A stretch of DNA of 10,619 nucleotides from CAYZYO01 sp964482585 (GTDB lineage: Bacteria > Bacillota > Syntrophomonadia > Syntrophomonadales > Syntrophomonadaceae): contig CAYZYO010000084.1 in the NCBI GenBank assembly GCA_964482585.1, positions 1-10,619 of the forward strand. The letters run 5' to 3'. Both the position numbers and the translations under genes were made by a program. The notes below the pieces were generated by a model. The model was not told where the DNA came from and did not search any database. It was given only the letters and a program-made list of their open reading frames with translations. Below, piece after piece: positions 6,065 through 10,619 of this stretch; position 1 is the stretch's first letter; each line of letters opens with the position of its first letter.

Positions 6065-6666
6065 AGCTGTCCAGACATCAATTAGAACGGGTTAGCCTTT
6101 TAATCATACTATATTTACTGGTGATTACAGTAGGAGGCTACAGTTTTAATAAATATATTTTTAAACCATTAAAAACTCAAACATCTGCGGTGGCTGCGGA
6201 TAATAAAAATCTGGAAGTTTTACTGCAGAGATTAGGAAATATAAAGGAAGAAGATATTTGCTTGGAGAATCAAATACTATATGAAGACTGGGAAAAGCTG
6301 TCGGTTAAAGTGCCGGGGGTTTTAGAGGAACCGGAGATTATTTCCTTCCTGGCTGATACTGCTAGAGATACCGGGGTTCAATTTATATCTTTAACCTACG
6401 AAAATAGTGAACCCGGTAAAAAACTGGGATCTAAAGAGGATGATAAAAATGAGGTAAAAATTTTACAGTTCGCGGATTTTGAAATTAAGATAAAAGGGGA
6501 TTATTTTAACCTGCTCAATTTTATGGCCCGGGTTGAGAATGCACCGCGTATTTATGCTGTTCATTATCTGGAGAGTATAAAAAAGGATGATTCTTTTATC
6601 TTTCATATAGTTTATAGAGCTTATCATGATAACCTTTTTTTTAATGGGTCAAAAAAAACAAACTAA
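6061..6666 (+). CDS. pilO: Type IV pilus assembly membrane protein PilO
   Basis: PilO is the bitopic partner of PilN; together they form the alignment or scaffold complex on the outer face of the cytoplasmic membrane. The product has a short cytoplasmic tail, one transmembrane helix (about residues 11-28), a coiled-coil stretch, and a C-terminal alpha/beta domain with IISFLADTARDTGVQFISL and a FEIKIKGDYFNLLNFMARVE stretch, the core PilO pattern. The start chosen is GTG 6061, giving 201 residues. The box GGGAGGCGG (6045-6053) lies 7 bp before it inside the pilN 3' end, whereas the in-frame ATG 6043 has no box. The GTGA overlap with pilN implies translational coupling. No pilP or pilQ follows, and a 308-bp gap comes next. 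Confidence 0.9.
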   Translation: MKLSRHQLERVSLLIILYLLVITVGGYSFNKYIFKPLKTQTSAVAADNKNLEVLLQRLGNIKEEDICLENQILYEDWEKLSVKVPGVLEEPEIISFLADTARDTGVQFISLTYENSEPGKKLGSKEDDKNEVKILQFADFEIKIKGDYFNLLNFMARVENAPRIYAVHYLESIKKDDSFIFHIVYRAYHDNLFFNGSKKTN

Positions 6667-6752
6667 AACCTATGCCCAAAAATTGAAGATTTTAATAAGG
6701 ATAAAGTTTGCGGGTAATAACAAATAATAGGGATAGATATAATTGCTGTTAG

Positions 6753-6884
6753 GAGCATTGTTACATGATTTTAGTACTGTCATCCTGAATTGAGCTTAGC
6801 AGCTAAAGAGTCTAGCTGACATTAGAATTATCATGCGCTATGCGCACCACGATAAACAAATTCGAGACATTGGTAGCAATGTTC
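6753..6884. repeat. Degenerate inverted-repeat-bounded element upstream of tldD
   Basis: GAGCATTGTTAC (6753-6764) and GTAGCAATGTTC (6873-6884) are inverted copies, matching 10 of 12. Inside, GTCATCCTGAATTGAGC (6779-6795), followed by AGAGTCTAGCTGAC (6807-6820), resembles the dispersed GTCATTCTGAGC...GAATCTAGC repeat that I recall from many bacterial genomes. A perfect small palindrome TGCGCTATGCGCA lies at about 6834-6846. The unit is unlike the three palindromic repeats elsewhere in the window. It could be a decayed non-autonomous element; this is inference from internal structure. Confidence 0.4.
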
Positions 6885-6913
6885 CATGGTATTTTTTGTT
6901 TATACAAAAAACT

Positions 6914-6942
6914 CTCACATAAGTGGGTTCTTATACTATAAT
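6914..6942 (+). promoter_or_regulatory. Probable sigma-A promoter of tldD
   Basis: CTCACA (6914-6919, four of six matches to the -35 consensus) and a perfect TATAAT (6937-6942) stand 17 bp apart. The predicted start at about 6949 gives a leader of some 26 nt, which carries GGAGGG (6963-6968) at a normal distance from ATG 6975. The 8-bp inverted repeat at 6892-6911 abuts the -35 side and could be an operator; no regulator is known. Confidence 0.5.
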
Positions 6943-6974
6943 CAAATCTAAAATTTTTAACCGGAGGGAAAGTA

Positions 6975-8405
6975 ATGCTGGATAAGAATATTCTTGCTCA
7001 AGTCCTGAATCAAGCCTTAAAAAAAGGCGGGGACTTTGCCGAGATATACATTGAAGAAAAACAGGTTAGCAATGTATTTTGTGAAGATAACCGGATAGAA
7101 AAAATTAACAGCGGCAGGGAAAAAGGCGCCGGTATCCGGGTAATAAAAGATGGTAATACTGCTTATGTTTATACCAATGATCTGTCTACTGAAGGGCTTT
7201 ACAAGGCAGCATCAGTTGCCAACCATACAGCAGGTTCCAGGGATAATACATCAAACAGGATAATTGATTTAAAAGTAAAAAAGCCCGGTTTTAATATTGA
7301 ATTCAAGCGGCTTCCAGAAACGGTGGCTTTTGAAGAGAAAATTGAGAAGATACTGGCGGCAAATAAAATTGCCCGGGATATCAGTGATGAGATACGGCAG
7401 GTAACCATTGCCGCCGGTGATATACATAAAAAAATCCAGATTGCCAATAGTAATGGGGAGCTGGTTGAGGGAGAGCATGCCAGGGTCAGGCTTATCGTAA
7501 ATACAGTAGCTTCAAGGGATGGAATAACCCAAACCGGTTATGAATCAGCCGGTGGTGTATGTGGCTGGGAGATACTCGATAAGATTTCACTGGAAGATAT
7601 GGCCAGAAAGGCGGCGAATCTTTCTATCCATATGTTGTCTGCCAGACCGGCACCGGTAGGTAGGATGCCGGTTGTTATGTCATCTGAAGCTGGTGGAACC
7701 ATGGTGCATGAGGCCTGTGGACACGGGCTAGAGGCTGACCTGGTACAAAAAGGTCTTTCAGTATATAAAAATAGAATTGGCCAGAAGGTAGCATCAAGCC
7801 TAGTAACGGTTATTGATGATGCTAAAATTAATGGCAATTATGGGTCTTTTGTATTTGATGATGAAGGTAATCAGGGCGAAAGGACGGTTTTGATAGATAA
7901 AGGCATACTGGTAGGGTATATGTATGACAGGCTGACTGCGGAGAAGGATGGGAAAAAGTCTACTGGAAATGGCAGAAGGGAATCCTATCAGCACAAACCC
8001 ATACCTAGAATGAGCAATACTTTTATTGCGCCGGGAATGGATGACCCAGAAGAAATTATTAAATCAGTTCCCCGGGGACTGCTGGTTAGTAAAATGGGCG
8101 GAGGCCAGGTAAATACGATTAATGGAGATTTTGTTTTTGAAGTACAGGAAGGTTACATTATTGAAGATGGAGAAATAAAGTACCCGGTAAGAGGTGCTAC
8201 TCTCACTGGAAATGGACCTGAGGTTCTAAATAATATAGATATGGTAGGAAAGGATCTGGGTTTTGCCATCGGGGTATGTGGTAAAGACGGGCAGGGAGTT
8301 CCGGTATCTGATGCCCAGCCGACTATTAGAATTAAAGAACTTACAGTTGGCGGAACTTCATCAATGGAAGGCGGACCACACATAAGAAGAATAAAGGGAA
8401 TGTAA
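6975..8405 (+). CDS. tldD: TldD zinc metalloprotease, catalytic subunit of TldD/TldE
   Basis: TldD is the metal-binding half of the TldD/TldE heterodimeric protease. In E. coli this protease removes leader peptide from pro-microcin B17 and degrades unfolded peptides such as the CcdA antitoxin. The HExxxH motif is intact as HEACGH at residues 245-250, within GGTMVHEACGHGLEAD. Cys435 in GVCGKDGQGVPV is in the place of the third zinc ligand known for E. coli TldD. The N-terminal domain (about 1-120), with DFAEIYIEE and GAGIRVIKDGNTAYVYTNDL, and the C-terminal GGTSSMEGGPHI segment are typical. The length of 476 is normal. The start is ATG 6975 with GGAGGG 7 bp upstream. It has its own promoter and is separated from the pilus genes by 308 bp and from tldE by 527 bp. 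The native substrate is unknown; no peptide-natural-product gene is in view. Confidence 0.97.
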   Translation: MLDKNILAQVLNQALKKGGDFAEIYIEEKQVSNVFCEDNRIEKINSGREKGAGIRVIKDGNTAYVYTNDLSTEGLYKAASVANHTAGSRDNTSNRIIDLKVKKPGFNIEFKRLPETVAFEEKIEKILAANKIARDISDEIRQVTIAAGDIHKKIQIANSNGELVEGEHARVRLIVNTVASRDGITQTGYESAGGVCGWEILDKISLEDMARKAANLSIHMLSARPAPVGRMPVVMSSEAGGTMVHEACGHGLEADLVQKGLSVYKNRIGQKVASSLVTVIDDAKINGNYGSFVFDDEGNQGERTVLIDKGILVGYMYDRLTAEKDGKKSTGNGRRESYQHKPIPRMSNTFIAPGMDDPEEIIKSVPRGLLVSKMGGGQVNTINGDFVFEVQEGYIIEDGEIKYPVRGATLTGNGPEVLNNIDMVGKDLGFAIGVCGKDGQGVPVSDAQPTIRIKELTVGGTSSMEGGPHIRRIKGM

Positions 8406-8406
8406 A

Positions 8407-8431
8407 GCAGTTCCAATTATTAGGAACCTGC
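8407..8431 (+). terminator. Hairpin just after tldD, doubtful terminator
   Basis: GCAGTTCC (8407-8414) pairs with GGAACCTGC (8423-8431) through an 8-bp stem with one bulged C and an 8-nt loop, one base after the tldD stop. The downstream sequence is not a T-run, so a canonical rho-independent terminator is not supported. A role in 3'-end protection is possible. Confidence 0.35.
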
Positions 8432-8500
8432 TGTTAGGTTTGCAAAGGGTTATGTTATTTTACAACTTTAATATATTTTTAGTAAGAAAATAAAGGCTTA

Positions 8501-8779
8501 CAATCACCTTACCGGACAGAACCGTAGAGGCGACTTCAGTCGCCGCCCTTTCATCCTAAATCCCAGCTGGACGGCGACTGAAGTCGCCTCTACGGTATAA
8601 GATACGGTGTAAGATACGGTACCGTATAAGAATTAGGGATTAACTGTAGAGTTAAAGGTAAAATATTATAAATTGTTTATTTCAAGTATTTATCAAAAAA
8701 AATCTGCGTGAATCTGTGTTCGCGCTGTGGTTAATCACCTGCTTTATTTTCATCGGTGGTTGTGGCCTGCGGCCATGGG
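8501..8779. repeat. Composite palindromic repeat element, copy 3 (with insert)
   Basis: Same organisation and orientation as copy 2. Module A here is a perfect 25-bp inverted repeat (8521-8545 and 8572-8596) around a 26-nt loop that is nearly identical to copy 2 in its left part (CCCTTTCATCCT). Module B is at 8701-8737 (aatctgcgtg, aatctgtgtt, then CTGTGG-TTAATCACC), and the tail CTGCTTTATTTTCAT-GGTGGTTG is shared. CAATCACC (8501-8508) and GGTGGTTG (8755-8762) form near-matching ends (7 of 8). Between the modules this copy has about 100 bp absent from copy 2, including a 12-bp tandem repeat and an AT-rich stretch. It lies between tldD and tldE and encodes nothing. Confidence 0.8.
8591..8626. 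repeat. 12-bp tandem repeat ending in a palindrome
   Basis: TACGGTATAAGA (8591-8602) is followed by TACGGTGTAAGA (8603-8614) and then by TACGGTACCGTA (8615-8626), a perfect 12-bp palindrome. The first unit overlaps the right arm of the copy 3 hairpin, so the array probably arose by slippage at the hairpin base. Confidence 0.7.
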
Positions 8780-8932
8780 TGGTTAGTACTAATCTTTTAC
8801 ATTAGTAATCGAGGATTCTGCCTGATTAGCTAAAGGCAAAGTGTTATATTTGGAGTTTGGTAATTGTGAAAATCTCAATCAGGTAAATAATGAGCTTTTA
8901 AAAATGATGTTAGTATAAAAAGGAAAGAGCAG

Positions 8933-10285
8933 GTGGCTTTTAGAATGGAAAATTTTCTGCGGACAATTGGAGAAAAAGCTGTGAGTCTTGCCAGGAAACA
9001 GGGGGTTCAAGCAGAGGCTTTTCTTTTACATGACCGGGAGTTGAGTATAGAGGTAGTAAATCACCAGGTAGAAACATTAAAAGAGGCGGAGGAAATGGGA
9101 CTCGGATTACGGGTAATAAATAATGGACGTTTAGGTTTTGCTTATACCAGTGATCTGTCAACTATTGCAGTTAAACAAGCAGTTGCTGATGCAGTAAGCA
9201 TATCTAAATACACGGCGGCTGATAAGCATAATACCCTGCCTCCTGCAGAATCATATTATCCGGATTTAGAGATTTATGACAACCGTATCTCCCGGATATC
9301 TATAGAAGATAAAATGGAAATGGCTTGTCAGGTAGAAGAAGCGGCTAAAGCAGTTGATAAAAGAATAACCATAATAGAAAGAGCAGGATATGAAGAAAAT
9401 GAATACAGCTCATTAATAATTAACAGCAATGGTTTGTACGCATATTCAAAAGGAAATTTTAGTGGAATATATATTCTTCTAGTAGCTGAAGATGAACAAG
9501 ATGCTCAATCTGGTTTTTCAGTGATGCTTAAAAAACGAATAAACGAACTGAAGCCGGGATCTGTAGGTGAAGAAGGTGCTAAAAAGGCAATAAGAAGCCT
9601 TAATGCCCGTACAATAAAATCAGAAAGGCTGCCCTGTATAATGGAACCCTATGTAGCTGTTGGTTTTATGGGTATGATGGCCCAGATGATCAATGCTGAA
9701 GCAGTTCAAAAAGGAAAATCCTTACTAGCCGATAAAAAAGGGCAGAAGGTAGCGGCAGAAGTCTTTACCCTTATAGACGATGGTACGTATAAAGATGGAA
9801 TAGGTTCTTTCCCTTATGATGGGGAAGGAGTTGCTGCCAGACGAAACCTGGTTATTGAAAATGGATTTTTACAGGATTTTATATACGATACCTATACTGC
9901 TAATAAAGCTGGAGTACAGTCGACAGGTAATGGGCAGAGAGGCTCTTTTCGAGGCCTGCCTTCGGTAGGAACCACTAATTTTATAATTCAACCAGGGAGC
10001 GAAAGCCCGGCAAAACTAATAAGTGAACTAAATAAAGGTTTTTATATTACCGGGGTAATGGGTATGCATACTGCTAATCCTATTTCTGGAGATTTTTCCG
10101 TGGGGGCTTCAGGAATGATGATTGAAAATGGAAAACTAAGCTATCCAGTAAGAGGAGTAACCATAGCTGGGAATATGCTGGATTTCCTTAAAGATATAGA
10201 TACTATGGGCAACGACCTGCGTTTTTTTGGTACCAGGGCTGCCCCGACTATTCGTTTAAAAAGTCTTAGTATCAGTGGTGAATAA
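8933..10285 (+). CDS. tldE: TldE (PmbA), non-catalytic partner of TldD
   Basis: TldE/PmbA is the paralogous subunit that pairs with TldD and helps form the closed peptide-binding chamber. The product is colinear with TldD: GLGLRVINNGRLGFAYTSDL (56-75) matches the TldD N-terminal segment, AEAVQKGKSLLADKKGQKVA (255-274) matches the region after the metal site, and RGVTIAGNMLDFLKDIDTMG (407-425) matches the end. At the position of HEACGH it has MGMMAQ (246-251), so both zinc histidines and the catalytic Glu are absent, as is normal for TldE. No cysteine stands at the place of TldD Cys435. The length of 450 is typical. GTG 8933 (with GGAAAG upstream) is listed; ATG 8945, preceded by CAGGTGG, is an equally plausible start 4 residues later. 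It is followed 18 bp later by aroQ. Assignment is firm. Confidence 0.95.
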   Translation: MAFRMENFLRTIGEKAVSLARKQGVQAEAFLLHDRELSIEVVNHQVETLKEAEEMGLGLRVINNGRLGFAYTSDLSTIAVKQAVADAVSISKYTAADKHNTLPPAESYYPDLEIYDNRISRISIEDKMEMACQVEEAAKAVDKRITIIERAGYEENEYSSLIINSNGLYAYSKGNFSGIYILLVAEDEQDAQSGFSVMLKKRINELKPGSVGEEGAKKAIRSLNARTIKSERLPCIMEPYVAVGFMGMMAQMINAEAVQKGKSLLADKKGQKVAAEVFTLIDDGTYKDGIGSFPYDGEGVAARRNLVIENGFLQDFIYDTYTANKAGVQSTGNGQRGSFRGLPSVGTTNFIIQPGSESPAKLISELNKGFYITGVMGMHTANPISGDFSVGASGMMIENGKLSYPVRGVTIAGNMLDFLKDIDTMGNDLRFFGTRAAPTIRLKSLSISGE

Positions 10286-10303
10286 TCCCGGGGAGGTGGG
10301 GTA

Positions 10304-10619
10304 GTGGCAGACAGGATACTGATAATTAATGGACCTAATATAAATATGCTGGGAACCCGTGAAAAACAGATTTATGGAAATCAAAGCCTGGAGGAGATAA
10401 ATAAAGAAATAGCAAATATGCCTATCCTGAAAGATATTGATTTGGAGTTTTTTCAATCTAATCATGAAGGTGTAATAATAGATAAGATTCAAGAGGCTTT
10501 AGGCAGGGTGAAGGTAATTATAATTAATGCCGGTGCCCTGACCCATTACAGTATAGCCATCCATGATGCCTTAAAAGCAGTAGATATTCCAGTAATAGAA
10601 GTCCACTTATCCAATATAT
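10304..10619 (+). CDS. aroQ: Type II 3-dehydroquinate dehydratase (AroQ), 5' part
   Basis: AroQ is the cytoplasmic dodecameric enzyme that dehydrates 3-dehydroquinate to 3-dehydroshikimate in the shikimate pathway. The first 105 residues are present, and the right end runs off the window; the full family length is about 145-150. The signatures are complete so far: NGPNINMLGTRE (9-20), Arg19 and Tyr24 (the catalytic Tyr in QIYG), FFQSNHEG (49-56), Asn75 and His81 in INAGALTHYS, and EVHLSN with Glu99 and His101. These positions coincide with the numbering usually quoted for the mycobacterial enzyme, so no indel is present in the active-site region. The start is GTG 10304 with GGGAGGTGGG (10291-10300) upstream. 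The 18-bp gap after tldE suggests co-transcription. In many Bacillota aroQ is followed by a pepP-type peptidase and efp; that cannot be seen here. Confidence 0.96.
   Translation, partial: MADRILIINGPNINMLGTREKQIYGNQSLEEINKEIANMPILKDIDLEFFQSNHEGVIIDKIQEALGRVKVIIINAGALTHYSIAIHDALKAVDIPVIEVHLSNI

Larger units (their letters stand above)
6667..6974. other. Gap between pilO and tldD (308 bp)
   Basis: No gene is seen. The gap holds the 132-bp inverted-repeat-bounded element (6753-6884), an 8-bp inverted repeat (TTTTTTGT 6892-6899, ACAAAAAA 6904-6911) and the tldD promoter and ribosome binding site. The A/T-rich hairpin at 6892-6911 might act as a weak bidirectional terminator or as a regulatory site just upstream of the tldD promoter. 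I saw no clear terminator immediately after pilO. Confidence 0.4.
8406..8932. other. Gap between tldD and tldE (527 bp)
   Basis: No gene is seen on either strand. The gap contains the post-tldD hairpin, repeat copy 3 (8501-8779) and about 150 bp of AT-rich sequence before tldE. TATAAA (8914-8919) lies close to tldE, but without a -35 box at the right distance, so I did not call a promoter. tldE may be read through from tldD or have a weak promoter of its own. Confidence 0.45.

Noticed and set aside
7538..7837. Antisense open frames within tldD, including 7199-7447 and 8153-8416
   Set aside because: They overlap the strongly supported tldD gene on the other strand and have no recognisable protein features.
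431..8892. Near-match of 431-450 with 8812-8831 (16 of 20) and a shared AATCAGGTAAAT at about 689 and 8877
   Set aside because: By rough expectation many such short matches occur by chance in 10 kb of AT-rich DNA, and the spacing between the two words differs greatly in the two places.
10256..10492. Antisense open frame over the tldE end and aroQ start
   Set aside because: aroQ has its active-site residues and a good ribosome binding site on the + strand; the antisense frame shows nothing recognisable.

Overview
The window is a chromosomal stretch of a low-GC, probably monoderm bacterium, most likely a clostridial-type member of the Bacillota. This assignment is inference. It rests on the AT-rich composition, strong AGGAGG-type ribosome binding sites, frequent GTG/TTG starts, a type IV pilus operon with no pilP or pilQ secretin gene, and an aroQ gene following on the same strand. 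No taxonomic marker is present. Every recognisable gene is on the + strand.

Positions 1-6666 hold a type IV pilus (T4P) locus: the 3' end of the assembly ATPase gene pilB, a 511-bp gene-free gap containing a good sigma-A-type promoter, the platform protein gene pilC, a short major-pilin-like gene with an acidic Glu/Pro tail, three minor pilin genes resembling the I-J-K (PilV-PilW-PilX) tip set, and the inner-membrane alignment genes pilM-pilN-pilO, which are tightly or translationally coupled. PilB would power assembly on PilC. PilM-PilN-PilO would form the cytoplasm-to-membrane scaffold. The minor pilins would prime the fibre, and the 2441-2812 product would be the main subunit or another pilin. 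The retraction ATPase (pilT) and the prepilin peptidase (pilD) are not in the window.

Positions 6667-10285 carry tldD and tldE (pmbA), the two subunits of a TldD/TldE zinc metalloprotease. TldD has the HExxxH motif and TldE has lost it. tldD has its own promoter. The two genes are separated by 527 bp of repeat-bearing DNA. From 10304 to the window edge is the first 105 codons of aroQ (type II 3-dehydroquinase), 18 bp after tldE.

The most notable non-genic content is a family of imperfect-palindrome repeats present three times in the long intergenic gaps (2272-2408, 2852-3030, 8501-8779). Copies 1 and 2 are in opposite orientations and bracket the pilin gene. Copies 2 and 3 also share a second module of short GTGTT/CTGTGG-type units. 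They look like non-autonomous mobile or REP-like elements. A fourth, unrelated palindromic element lies upstream of tldD. I found no RNA genes, CRISPR array, transposase gene or clear novel multigene system.
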